Positions 50,211 through 59,656 of a stretch of DNA of 64,000 bases are shown in pieces (the stretch's first letter is position 1; each line of letters begins with the position of its first letter). Both the position numbers and the translations under genes were made by a program. The notes under the pieces were generated by a model. It ran no database searches. It had not been told where the DNA came from and saw only the letters and a program-made list of their open reading frames with translations. Source of the DNA: 62-47 sp044463945 (GTDB taxonomy: Bacteria; Pseudomonadota; Alphaproteobacteria; Rhizobiales; Xanthobacteraceae); NCBI GenBank assembly GCA_044463945.1, contig JBIQLW010000004.1, positions 1 through 64,000 of the forward strand. The letters are read 5' to 3'.

Positions 50211-53171
50211 ATGATGTCTTCCGCGAAAGGCGACGCGGATCCGTCCTCCCTGGCCGCCGCCGTGGTGACCGGGCCGGTGGTGTTCGCCGCTGCCGACGCC
50301 GCGCAGCGCCTCGACGGCTGGCTCGCCGATCTGCCGCCGCCGCAGGCCGCCGCCATCGGTGAGATGAGCGCGCAATACCCCAAGGTGAGGACGCTGCTGG
50401 AAGGCATCGCCGAAGCCTCGCCCTATCTGTTCGACCTGATGCGGGCCGACGACCGCCGCCTGCTGCGGCTGCTGCAATGCCGGCCCGAGGCGCATTTCGC
50501 GCAGCTTCTGACTGAGGCGATGGAGCGCGTCCCCACGGCCGCCGATCAGGCCGAGGCGATGCAGCGGCTGCGGCGGCTCAAGGCCGAGGCCGCGCTGATG
50601 ATCGCGCTGTGCGATATCGGCGGCGTGTGGCCGGTGATGCGTGTCACCCGCGCGCTGACCGACCTCGCCGTGACCGCCGTGCGAAGCGCGCTGCGCTTCC
50701 TGCTGTTGCAGGAAACCGCACGCGGCAAAATCCTGCCACCGAACCCGGAGCAGCCGGAAGACGGCAGCGGCCTCGTGGTGCTGGCGATGGGCAAGATGGG
50801 CGCGGACGAACTGAACTATTCCAGCGACATCGACCTCATCGTGTTCTTCGATCTCGCCGCGCCGACGCTCGCCCCGGATATCGAGCCGCAGCCGTTCTTC
50901 GTGCGCCTGACGCAGGCGCTGGCGCGGATGCTGCAACAGCGCTCCGGCGACGGCTATGTGTTCCGTGTCGATCTGCGATTGCGACCCGATCCGGCCTCGA
51001 CGCCGGTTGCGATCTCGACCGCGGCGGCGCTCGATTATTACGAGCGGGAAGGGCGCACCTGGGAGCGCGCCGCGATGATCAAGGCGCGCCCGTGCGCCGG
51101 CGATCTCGCCGCAGGCGAAACGCTGCTGGCGGAAATCGCGCCGTTCGTGTGGCGCCGGCACCTCGATTTCGCGGCGCTGGCCGATGTCCACGACATGAAG
51201 CGCCAGATGCAGTCGTTTCGTGGCCAGACCGAGATGTCGGTCGAGGGCCACAACGTCAAGGTCGGGCGCGGCGGCATTCGCGAAATCGAGTTCTTCGCCC
51301 AGACCCAGCAACTGATCGCCGGCGGCCGCCACCCCGAACTGCGCACCCGGCCGACGCTCGCGACGCTCGACGTGCTGGCCGCCGACAACTGGATCACGCC
51401 GGCGGTGCGCGACGAATTGAGCGAGGCTTACCGGTTTCTGCGCCGCCTCGAACATCGCCTGCAGATGATCGCCGACGAGCAGACCCACGCCCTGCCGGAA
51501 GACCCCGATGCGCTTGAGCGCTTCGCGTTCTTCTTCGGCTACGGCAGCCGCGATGCCTTCGCCGTCGATCTGTTGCATCACCTCAATTGCGTGCAGGCGC
51601 ATTACAGCAAGCTGTTCGAGGGCGACGCGGCGAAGGAGACCACGCTCCCGGAGGTCGATTATCGCGGCGGGCCGGACGACCCGCGCGTGGTCAAGCGGCT
51701 GTCCGATCTCGGCTTCGGCAAGCCGCTGACGGTGGCGGCCATCGTGCGGCAATGGATGTCCGGTGAGTATCGCGTGCTGAAGGTGGAGGCGACGCGGCGT
51801 GCCTTCGAGGCGTTCGTGCCGGCGCTGATCGACGGGCTGGCCCACGCCGAGGAGCCCGACGACGCGGTGACCGCGTTCGACGGCTTCCTGCAAGCGTTGC
51901 AGCGCGGCGGCCGGCTGATCTCGCTGCTCGGTCAGAACCGCGATCTGGTGGCGCTGGTGGCGCTGATCCTCGGAGCCGCGCCGCGGCTCGGCGGGATGCT
52001 GGCGCGGCAGCCGCAACTGATGGACGGCCTGATCGACCCGCGCTTCTTCGGCGCGATGCCGGACCGCAAGGAATTTTCCCAGCGCCTTGCCGCGACATTG
52101 GCGGACGCCGATTCCTACGAGGAATTTCTCGACCGGCTGCGGCTGTTCGGACAGGAAAGCCTGTTTCTGATCGGCGCACGGATTCTGTCGGGCACCGTGT
52201 CGGCGCGGCACGCCAGCACCGCGTTCGCCGACGTGGCCGAGGGTACGGTGCAGACCGTGCATGAGTTGGTGACCAAGCAGTTCGCCGAGCAATACGGGCG
52301 CATCAAGGGTCAGGAAACCGCCATTCTGGCGATGGGCAAGCTCGGCAGCCGTGAGATGACGGCGTCCTCCGATCTCGATCTCATCCTGATCTACGACTTC
52401 GATCACGAGCATCCCGATTCCGACGGCGCGCGCTCGCTGCACGGCGGACAATATTTCGCGCGCTTCACCCAGCGCCTCATCAGCGCCTTCACCACGCGCA
52501 CCAACTACGGCGTGCTCTACGAAATCGACATGCGGCTGCGGCCCTCCGGACGCGCCGGCCCGGTGGCGTCGCGGATCGATGCGTTCGCCGACTATCAGGA
52601 TCACGAGGCCTGGACCTGGGAACACATGGCGTTGACGCGGGCGCGCGTGATCTCGGCATCAGTGCCGTTCCGCGAGCGGATCGAGGGTATTATCCGCAAC
52701 GTGCTGACGCGGCCGCGCGATCCCGGCATCATCGCCAGCGACGTCGCCGAAATGCGGCGCGCCATCGCTCAGGAGAAGGGCGAGAGTGACATCTGGGATC
52801 TGAAATACGCCGCCGGAGGACTGGTCGATATCGAATTCATCGCCCAGTATCTGCAACTGGTCCATGCCGCCCGCACGCCGGAAATTCTCGACGTGAGCAC
52901 GGTGCAGGTGCTGGAAAACGCGGCGCGCCTCGGCATCCTGTCACAATCGACCATGGAGGTGCTGCGGCCCGCGGCGCGCCTTTATCACGATCTCACGCAG
53001 GTCTTGCGGCTATGCGTGAGCAGCAGGTTCGATCCGTCGAATGCGGGCGAGGACCTGCTGCGCATCATGACCCGCGCCGGCGACGCGCCGGATTTCTCGG
53101 CACTGGAGGCGCGGCTGCGGGAAACCCAGAGCGACGTGCGCGGCATCTTCCTGTCGCTGGTGGAAGGTTAG
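50211..53171 (+). CDS. glnE: Bifunctional glutamine synthetase adenylyltransferase / adenylyl-removing enzyme
   Basis: 986 residues, near the usual length. Two nucleotidyltransferase halves: GADELNYSSDIDLIVF (about residue 198) for adenylyl removal and GSREMTASSDLDLILIYDF (about 710) for adenylylation, each followed by a DUF294/GlnE helical region (GGIREIEFFAQ; GLVDIEFIAQYLQL). Adjusts glutamine synthetase activity to nitrogen status under PII control. Intact. Confidence 0.96.
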   Translation: MMSSAKGDADPSSLAAAVVTGPVVFAAADAAQRLDGWLADLPPPQAAAIGEMSAQYPKVRTLLEGIAEASPYLFDLMRADDRRLLRLLQCRPEAHFAQLLTEAMERVPTAADQAEAMQRLRRLKAEAALMIALCDIGGVWPVMRVTRALTDLAVTAVRSALRFLLLQETARGKILPPNPEQPEDGSGLVVLAMGKMGADELNYSSDIDLIVFFDLAAPTLAPDIEPQPFFVRLTQALARMLQQRSGDGYVFRVDLRLRPDPASTPVAISTAAALDYYEREGRTWERAAMIKARPCAGDLAAGETLLAEIAPFVWRRHLDFAALADVHDMKRQMQSFRGQTEMSVEGHNVKVGRGGIREIEFFAQTQQLIAGGRHPELRTRPTLATLDVLAADNWITPAVRDELSEAYRFLRRLEHRLQMIADEQTHALPEDPDALERFAFFFGYGSRDAFAVDLLHHLNCVQAHYSKLFEGDAAKETTLPEVDYRGGPDDPRVVKRLSDLGFGKPLTVAAIVRQWMSGEYRVLKVEATRRAFEAFVPALIDGLAHAEEPDDAVTAFDGFLQALQRGGRLISLLGQNRDLVALVALILGAAPRLGGMLARQPQLMDGLIDPRFFGAMPDRKEFSQRLAATLADADSYEEFLDRLRLFGQESLFLIGARILSGTVSARHASTAFADVAEGTVQTVHELVTKQFAEQYGRIKGQETAILAMGKLGSREMTASSDLDLILIYDFDHEHPDSDGARSLHGGQYFARFTQRLISAFTTRTNYGVLYEIDMRLRPSGRAGPVASRIDAFADYQDHEAWTWEHMALTRARVISASVPFRERIEGIIRNVLTRPRDPGIIASDVAEMRRAIAQEKGESDIWDLKYAAGGLVDIEFIAQYLQLVHAARTPEILDVSTVQVLENAARLGILSQSTMEVLRPAARLYHDLTQVLRLCVSSRFDPSNAGEDLLRIMTRAGDAPDFSALEARLRETQSDVRGIFLSLVEG

Positions 53172-53195
53172 GACGGGTTTGATTTAGACGGGATT

Positions 53196-53283
53196 GTCAT
53201 GCGCGGGCTTGACCCGCGCATCCATCAAAAAAGAAGAGCCGCTTCAAAAGGATGGATTGCCGGGTCAAGCCCGGCAATGACGT
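53196..53283. repeat. Intergenic palindromic repeat, family A, copy 5
   Basis: GCGCGGGCTTGACCCGCGC and TGCCGGGTCAAGCCCGGCA hairpins with an AT-rich spacer, between the convergent glnE and kinase genes. Confidence 0.75.
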
Positions 53284-53298
53284 CTCATGTTACGATGG

Positions 53299-55614
53299 TC
53301 ACGCCGCCGCGGAGAGCGAGCGGGGGTGTCCGTCGCACGGCAGCCTGACGCCGACCACGGTGCCGCTGCCGGGCCGCGAGCGCATCCGCATCGATCCGCC
53401 GTGCAGGCCGGTGAGCGACTTGGCGATGGCCAGTCCCAACCCGGAGCCGTGATAGGTCTTGGTCAGTTGCCCCTCGACCTGCTCGAACGGCTGGCCGAGC
53501 TTGCGCATGGCATGGGGCGCGATGCCGATGCCGGTGTCCGCGATCATCAGCACGATGGCATTATTGACGAGGCGGCTGCGGACAACGACACGGCCGCCGT
53601 CCGGCGTGAACTTGACCGCGTTGGAGAGCAGGTTCACCACGATCTGCTTGACAGCGCGGCGGTCGGCCACCAGCGGCACGGTGTCCTCGAAGTCGGCGTC
53701 CAGCGTCAGTCCTTTTTCCTGCGCTTTGCCGGAGACGACGCGCAGCGACTCGGTGAGAGTCTGCGCCAGATTGAGCGGCTCAAGATCGAGCTGCATTCGC
53801 CCGGCCTCGATCTTCGACATATCGAGAATGTCGTTGATGACTTCGAGCAGGTAGCGGCCTGAGGTCAGGATGTCGTGGCAGTATTCCTGATACTTGTCGC
53901 ATCCCAGATTGCCGAACATGCCGTTGCCCATGATCTCGGAGAACCCGATGATGGCGTTCAGCGGCGTTCGCAACTCGTGGCTCATGTTGGCGAGGAATTT
54001 CGATTTGGCCTGATTGGCGTCCTCCGCCCGGTTTTTCTCGTCGGCGTATTTCTGGGCGAGATCCGCCAGCTCTAGCGCCTGACGCTCCAGCGTCGCCTGC
54101 GAGCGTTTGAGATCGATGACGGTGGCACGCAGGCGAAGGTCGTTGTCCACGAGCTTCTGCTCGTGCTCCTTGATCCGGGTGATGTCGGTGCCGACCGAAA
54201 CGTAGCCGCCGTCCTTGGTGCGGCGCTCGCTGATGTTGAGCCAGCGGCCGTCGTCCAACTGCGCTTCGAAGGTTCGCGCGCCCGAGGCAAGCGTACCCGC
54301 CGCCGGCAACAGGGAACGGACCTGCGGCATCTTGCCGACCTCGCTGACGGTTTCGTACGAGGTTCCCGGCGCGACCGCCGAATCCGGCAGCCGATGCAGC
54401 CGCTGGAAGTGCGAGTTGCACAGCACCAGGCGATCCTCGGCGTCCCACAGCACGAACGATTCCGGAATTGTCTCGATGGCGTCGCGCAGCCGCAAATCGG
54501 CCTCGACGGAGCGCTCGGCAAGGCTTTTTTGCTCTGTGATATCGACCGCGATACCGATGAGATGCAGCCGGCCATCGCCGTCGCCACGGATCAGTTCGCA
54601 CCGCACCCGCAGCCAGATCCAGTGGCCGTTCTTGTGCTGCATTCGAAAACTTTGATCGATGTAGCGGATCTCGCCCGAGATCAGGCGATCGGCGATGGCA
54701 AAGAGATCGATGTCGTCGGAGCGGACAAGGGCGTTGACCTCGCCGAAGGTCAGAAGGTCGCTGCGGCTCTCAAGCCCGAGGATCGAGAACATCGATTGCG
54801 ACCAGAAGATGCGGCCACGCGACAGGTCCCAATCCCACAGCCCGCAGCGCCCGCGATTGAGCGCGGTGTCGATGCGCGCGCGCACCACGTCGTTGATGAG
54901 GTCGCCCTCGCGGGCGCGGGTCGATTGCCAGTGAAACGCGAAGCCGAGAATGAGAACCACGAACCCGGTGGTCGCCGACAGCGTGATCGAGAGCGCGGCT
55001 TCCGATTGCCACAGCGGCGATCGGTTCTTCTGGGCGATCACGAGCTGGCCGGGCAGCGCCTTCAGCGGGCGGGCGGTGGCGATGGTGTCGTCGATCGCCT
55101 TGATCCTGCCGTCAATGCCGGCGGGTGCGGCGGCGGCGAGCGAGGTGGTGATCGCCATCAGCGACCGCGGCGAGAAGGTGTCGATATCGGCGTCGGCACG
55201 GCCGATGGCGACGCGGGCGAGGACGCGCCGGCCATCCTCGATCAGCACGATGGCGCGGTCCACCTCCACGCCCCACGAAGGAATGAATGCCGGCAGCAAA
55301 TCCTGAAGCTGTGCGGGCGTCGCCCCCGCGTGCCGCTCGGCGATGGCGCGGTCGAGGCGTTCGGCGACGAGGTCGGCCAGCGCCGCGAGGTCGCGCTGCG
55401 CGGCCGCCTGAGTCTGGCGGCTTTGATCGGTGACCTGAACGAAGGCGCCGAAACAGATGGTGACGAGAAACGCGATGATCAGCATCGGCACCGCCCGGCG
55501 CAGCACCGGCTCGGCGTTGAGCAGCCGATGGTAGGCAGGTTTCGCGATAGACTGCGCCAATCCACGGATCGAATCGGATTGGACGCAGGCGCTTTGCGTG
55601 CGCGCGCGCGTCAT
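53299..55614 (-). CDS. pleC: PAS-domain sensor histidine kinase, PleC-like
   Basis: 771 residues from the ATG (complement 55612-55614), with AAGGGGG upstream; an ATG 23 codons earlier is possible. TM at about 40-62 and another near 210-232 enclose a periplasmic sensor; PAS domains follow (about 255-385 and 390-510), a coiled linker, H546 in NMSHELRTPLNAIIGFSEIM and an HATPase domain (NLLSNAVKF, ADTGIGIAP, GSGLGLAIAKSL). The KYQEYCHDILTSGRYLLEVINDILDMSKIEAG-type HisKA region is characteristic of PleC, the DivK kinase/phosphatase of the cell-cycle network. Confidence 0.8.
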   Translation of the reverse strand: MTRARTQSACVQSDSIRGLAQSIAKPAYHRLLNAEPVLRRAVPMLIIAFLVTICFGAFVQVTDQSRQTQAAAQRDLAALADLVAERLDRAIAERHAGATPAQLQDLLPAFIPSWGVEVDRAIVLIEDGRRVLARVAIGRADADIDTFSPRSLMAITTSLAAAAPAGIDGRIKAIDDTIATARPLKALPGQLVIAQKNRSPLWQSEAALSITLSATTGFVVLILGFAFHWQSTRAREGDLINDVVRARIDTALNRGRCGLWDWDLSRGRIFWSQSMFSILGLESRSDLLTFGEVNALVRSDDIDLFAIADRLISGEIRYIDQSFRMQHKNGHWIWLRVRCELIRGDGDGRLHLIGIAVDITEQKSLAERSVEADLRLRDAIETIPESFVLWDAEDRLVLCNSHFQRLHRLPDSAVAPGTSYETVSEVGKMPQVRSLLPAAGTLASGARTFEAQLDDGRWLNISERRTKDGGYVSVGTDITRIKEHEQKLVDNDLRLRATVIDLKRSQATLERQALELADLAQKYADEKNRAEDANQAKSKFLANMSHELRTPLNAIIGFSEIMGNGMFGNLGCDKYQEYCHDILTSGRYLLEVINDILDMSKIEAGRMQLDLEPLNLAQTLTESLRVVSGKAQEKGLTLDADFEDTVPLVADRRAVKQIVVNLLSNAVKFTPDGGRVVVRSRLVNNAIVLMIADTGIGIAPHAMRKLGQPFEQVEGQLTKTYHGSGLGLAIAKSLTGLHGGSMRMRSRPGSGTVVGVRLPCDGHPRSLSAAA

Positions 55615-55825
55615 GCCTTTGCCCCCTTGGGATTCCTCTGGAACGCCGCCCTGACGCAACTTCCGACGCCGGGACGGCGACACATCGTCACGCGGGAGGT
55701 CGGCCGATCGCTACGAATCCGGCGGGCGGATAATGCGAACGGTGCCGTTCTTCCCGATTTGAAGCGGCCCCCAGACCGCTTCGAATCACTGCGATTTGAA
55801 TCCAGATTTGGCGGGCTGTCGAGAG

Positions 55826-55840
55826 TCAACGAATCGTTAA
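55826..55840 (-). promoter_or_regulatory. CtrA-like box (one mismatch) upstream of pleC
   Basis: Read on the minus strand: TTAA-N7-TTGA, one base off the CtrA consensus, roughly 210 bases before the chosen ATG in an AT-richer intergenic block. Tentative. Confidence 0.35.
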
Positions 55841-55930
55841 CGCGGAATTTTTTATCCAAAGGCGATTGCGCCGGGCGGATGCGCGGCGCAAACGAGTCCG
55901 AAAGGAGAACAGGCGAGGCGGGATGCCTCT

Positions 55931-57316
55931 CTAGCCGCCCTCGCGCGCGGGTTCGGCGTGGCTGATGACGCGCTTCACGGTCGGGAACGCGCGGCGCAGG
56001 GCGCGTTCGATCTCGTCAACGTTCTCGTGGACACGGGTCACGGTCATGGTCGGCGCCGCCCGGCAATGGAAGTTGACGATCTGCCCCGCCTCGGTATCGC
56101 GCACGCGGACATTGTGGATGTCGTGAATGTCGCGGGCTGCTGCGTAATGTGACAGCGCCGCGGTGATTTCGGCGACGCGGGCCGGCGGAGATTCGACGCC
56201 GGTCGGACTCTCCGGCTCCAGCGGCTCGATGTGGGTATCGACCTCGACGTCGCTGCCGAACTCGTCGCGGATGTTCTGCTCAAGACCCTGTGCGATATCG
56301 TGGGCCGCTTCGAGGCCGAGGTTGCCGTCCACCTCAAGGTCGATGCTCACGGTCAGCCGCTCGCCGAGATCGTGGACGGTGACGTGATGGATGGCCAGCG
56401 CCATGTTGCGCGCGATCACCATGACCCGCTCCCGCACCGTCTCGTTGTCGCGGGCAACGGGCAGCGCCGTGAAAGTCAGGTCGGAGTCGCCGAGCGCGGC
56501 GGCGACCGCCTCCTGGGCCTTGCGTTTGATGGCATCGACGCGATCGATCGGGAACGTTCGCGGCACCTGGACGTCGGCATCGATAAAGTATGTCGCGCCG
56601 ACCATGCGCACGCGCAGCCGTTCGATGCCGATCACCCCGGGGACGCCTGCGATGGCGGCGCGCGCCTTGTCCGAGATGCCCTCCGGCGCGCGGTCGAGCA
56701 GCGTCTCGATGGTGGAGCGGCCGAGCCGCAGTCCCAATACCGAGATCACCACCGCGACGGCGATAGCGGCGGCGGCGTCGCCCCACGGATAGCCCAGCGC
56801 CGTCAGCGTGAGCCCGATAATGACCGCCACCGAGCCCAGCACGTCGGAAGTGAAATGCAGCGCGTCGGCGGCGAGCGCCTGGCTTCCGGTGTCGCGCGCG
56901 GTGCGATGAAGCGCATAGGCGCGCCACAGGTTGACGCCGATTTCGACGAGCAGCACCACGAACGGAACGAAAGAGATCGTGGGCGGCGGCGCGCCGTCGC
57001 GCAGATGGCCGTAGGCGGTGACCAGAATGCCGCCGGCCAGCACATAGAGTAGCGCGATGACCCCCAGCGCCGACAGGCTTTCGAATTTGCCGTGGCCGTA
57101 GTGGTGTTCGTCATCGGCCGGGCGATCGGAGAAGCGCACCACGACCCAGGTGATGGCGGTCGCCACCAGATCGACCGAACTGTGCAGCGCATCCGAGATC
57201 AGCGCCAGGCTGCCGATGGCGACGCCGACCACGAACTTGATCGCGGCCATGGCGGCGCTGGCCGCGACCGAGATTGCGGCGACGCGGGTCTTGCTGGTCG
57301 ACGCGCTCTGTCCCAT
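55931..57316 (-). CDS. Cation diffusion facilitator family transporter
   Basis: 461 residues. Six TM segments in the first 230 residues with metal-site motifs SDALHSSVDL in TM2 (H and D) and ADALHFTSDVLGS in TM5, and HYGHGKFE before TM3. The C-terminal cytoplasmic region is longer than in YiiP and contains two CDF-type ferredoxin-like parts (HHVTVHDLGERLTVSIDLEVD). Proton-driven export of divalent metals; the metal cannot be assigned. Confidence 0.92.
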   Translation of the reverse strand: MGQSASTSKTRVAAISVAASAAMAAIKFVVGVAIGSLALISDALHSSVDLVATAITWVVVRFSDRPADDEHHYGHGKFESLSALGVIALLYVLAGGILVTAYGHLRDGAPPPTISFVPFVVLLVEIGVNLWRAYALHRTARDTGSQALAADALHFTSDVLGSVAVIIGLTLTALGYPWGDAAAAIAVAVVISVLGLRLGRSTIETLLDRAPEGISDKARAAIAGVPGVIGIERLRVRMVGATYFIDADVQVPRTFPIDRVDAIKRKAQEAVAAALGDSDLTFTALPVARDNETVRERVMVIARNMALAIHHVTVHDLGERLTVSIDLEVDGNLGLEAAHDIAQGLEQNIRDEFGSDVEVDTHIEPLEPESPTGVESPPARVAEITAALSHYAAARDIHDIHNVRVRDTEAGQIVNFHCRAAPTMTVTRVHENVDEIERALRRAFPTVKRVISHAEPAREGG

Positions 57317-57453
57317 CGGCGGGGTTTAGCAGCCCGCGCCGCCGACATCAAAGCGCCGCGCGGATCGCCACACGATTATTTCCGCGCCAATTGCACATGC
57401 GACTTATTCCGACTTCAAAAGTCAGACGGAACGCGCAGGCGGCCAGCGCGCCG

Positions 57454-58422
57454 CTACAAGGTCACGACGATCTTGCCGAGGTGCTTGTTGGCTTCCATGT
57501 GCGCGAACGCCTTGGCGATATCGTCGAAGGCGAAGGTGCGGTCGATCGGCAGCTTGAGCTTGCCGTCCTCGACCGCCGGCCAGATGTCGGATTTGACCCG
57601 CGCGAAGATATCGCGGATTTCCGCGATCGATCGGGTGCGGAAGGTGACGCCGATATAAGTGATGCGCCGCGCCGCATGGAGATCGAAATCGAAGTCACCA
57701 TGGTTGCCGCCGAGCCGGCCGACATTGACGATGCGGCCGAGCACCTTCGTCGCGGCGAGGTTCTGGTTGGCGACGCCGCCTGAAACCTGATCGATAATGA
57801 GATCGACGCCGTGGCCCTCGGTCGCCGCGAGCACCTGATCCACCCAGGCGGGATCGCGCGAGTCGATCGCGAGATCGGCGCCGAACTCCTTCAGCCGGCT
57901 GCGCCGCATCGGATCGGTTGACGATCCGATCACGGTCCTGGCGCCCTTGAGCCTGGCGATCTGCAACGCCATCAGGCCGACGCCCGAGCTTGCGCCTTGA
58001 ACCAGCACCGACTGTCCGGGCTGCAAACCGCCGTTGGTGACGAGCGCGTTGTACATCGTGGTCAATGCGACCGGCAGCGTTGCCGCGGCTTCGAAACTCA
58101 TTCCGGCAGGGATGTGAAACAGTCGGCCGTAGTCGGCAAGCGTGTAGGCTGCGAACGCCGCGGTGCCCGATCCCATTACCCGGTCGCCGACCTTGACGTC
58201 CCTGGCGTCGGGGCCGACCTCGGCCACTTCACCGGCCCATTCCATGCCCAGCACGGTGCCGGCCCCGCCGGCGCTGCCGTGGACGTGACCCTTGGTCATG
58301 CCGAGATCGGCGCGGTTGAGACCGCAGGCGCGAACGCGAACGAGCACCTGTGCCCCGCTCGGCGCGGGTTGCGGGACATCTCCGATTTCGGCGCCGTGAG
58401 CGCCATAGAGGAATGCTTTCAT
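57454..58422 (-). CDS. Zinc-independent quinone oxidoreductase / MDR-family alcohol dehydrogenase
   Basis: 322 residues from the ATG (complement 58420-58422), with GAGGG upstream. GroES-like N-terminus (VRVRACGLNRADLGMTKGH, LGMEWAGEVAEVG) and a Rossmann domain with VQGASSGVGLMALQIARLKGA binding NADPH. Structural and catalytic zinc cysteines are missing, as in the quinone oxidoreductase branch. 48 bases downstream of the GntR gene and probably co-transcribed with it. Confidence 0.9.
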   Translation of the reverse strand: MKAFLYGAHGAEIGDVPQPAPSGAQVLVRVRACGLNRADLGMTKGHVHGSAGGAGTVLGMEWAGEVAEVGPDARDVKVGDRVMGSGTAAFAAYTLADYGRLFHIPAGMSFEAAATLPVALTTMYNALVTNGGLQPGQSVLVQGASSGVGLMALQIARLKGARTVIGSSTDPMRRSRLKEFGADLAIDSRDPAWVDQVLAATEGHGVDLIIDQVSGGVANQNLAATKVLGRIVNVGRLGGNHGDFDFDLHAARRITYIGVTFRTRSIAEIRDIFARVKSDIWPAVEDGKLKLPIDRTFAFDDIAKAFAHMEANKHLGKIVVTL

Positions 58423-58470
58423 GGTGACCCTCATCAATGGGCGGGCAATGTGGCGTGGCCCGCGCGTGCG

Positions 58471-59166
58471 TCAGTCGAACAGTTCGTCGCCGTGGGCTTC
58501 GACGTAAGCGGCGAGGCCCAGCGTGTGGTCGCGGGCGAATTTCTCGGCGAGTTCGGTCTTGCGTTCCTCAAGCGCGCCGATGATCGCAAGATGCTCCGGC
58601 AGCGAAGCGGAGAGGCGCTCGGCGCGCCCGGTCGTCAGTTGGCAGCAGCCGCGCACGTGCAGCAGAATGGCGCTGGTCATGTCGATCAGAACCTGCGACT
58701 CGCTTAGCGAGATCAGTGTCTGATGGAAGGCGATATTGGCTCTCGAATATTCCTCGGCATGATCCTGCGGTAGTCGGTCCGCGTTGAAGTCCTTGAAGAG
58801 GTCGCGCAGCGCCGTGATGTCGCGCTTGCGCGCGGTGTGGGTGGCCAGCCGCGCCGCCATGCTTTCCAGCGCCGCCCAGGCGCGGATCATATCGACGACC
58901 TCGGCCTTGGTCCGCCGCACCACCACGATACCGCGCCGCGGCACCGATCTGACGAGGCCGTCCTGTTCAAGCATCGCGATGGCCTCGCGGATCGGCGTGC
59001 GGCTGACGCCGAGCCGTTCCGACAACGCCCGCTCATCGAGCATCACGGGATCTGGCTTTGTGTAGATATCCATCCGCAGGATGGCATCCTTGAGCGCATC
59101 GTAGGCTTTGGTCTTGAAGCTCGTCTCGGGAGCCAGGCGCACGATTTCCATTTCGGGCTCGGTCAC
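58471..59166 (-). CDS. GntR-family transcriptional regulator (FadR/FCD subfamily)
   Basis: 231 residues from a GTG (complement 59164-59166) behind GAGGGG; an ATG at 59199 and a longer start at 59265 are alternatives. Winged helix: DERALSERLGVSRTPIREAIAMLEQDGLV; C-terminal all-helical FCD ligand domain (EYSRANIAFHQTLISLSES, LPEHLAIIGALEERK) with metal-ligand histidines. Divergent from the ABC operon starting at 59657, which it may control together with the oxidoreductase. Confidence 0.9.
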   Translation of the reverse strand: MTEPEMEIVRLAPETSFKTKAYDALKDAILRMDIYTKPDPVMLDERALSERLGVSRTPIREAIAMLEQDGLVRSVPRRGIVVVRRTKAEVVDMIRAWAALESMAARLATHTARKRDITALRDLFKDFNADRLPQDHAEEYSRANIAFHQTLISLSESQVLIDMTSAILLHVRGCCQLTTGRAERLSASLPEHLAIIGALEERKTELAEKFARDHTLGLAAYVEAHGDELFD

Positions 59167-59656
59167 GGTGCGTCCCCTCGACGGTTTGATTGCTGGCATC
59201 GGCGCGTTCCACCACCACCGCTCAAACTGGAATCGCTTTTGGCATACCGGATTCCAGGGTGTCAACGCGGGCTAAAACGTCCAGGATATCGAGGCTTTTG
59301 CATCGGGATGAGTATCCATCGCCGGGAGGATATCGGCGCCCGACCTTCCTCGCGATGACGATGGCGGTCGAAAGTGATCGAGGCGCTGCGTTTCGTTGTG
59401 ACGTCGGGCCGGGGATGCCGCGGCTGGCGTCGTGCGCAGAGACTGTTGCATCGAATTGAGGACAGGTATTGGCCGATCGGCTTATTTGACGGCGCCTGCC
59501 AAAGGTGGATAAGTTTTGCCCAAAGCGCGGCCGGCCTGATGGCGGTTTGACGTGCGGCCCTGCGAGGGCGGCCGCCGGACCGATGCGGGCCCGTTCGCCA
59601 TAATCAAAATATCGATGTGGCCTCGGTCATATCGAAACAAGAGGGAGAAGACTGAT
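59167..59656. other. Divergent intergenic region: GntR gene / ABC operon
   Basis: 490 bases with no credible ORF. It must hold both promoters; the segment just before 59657 is AT-richer (ATAATCAAAATATCGATG) and ends with the ribosome site GAGGGAGAAG. I could not single out a GntR operator palindrome. Confidence 0.45.

Noticed and set aside
50190..52625. 811-codon minus-strand open frame
   Set aside because: Antisense shadow of glnE, with no recognisable domain.
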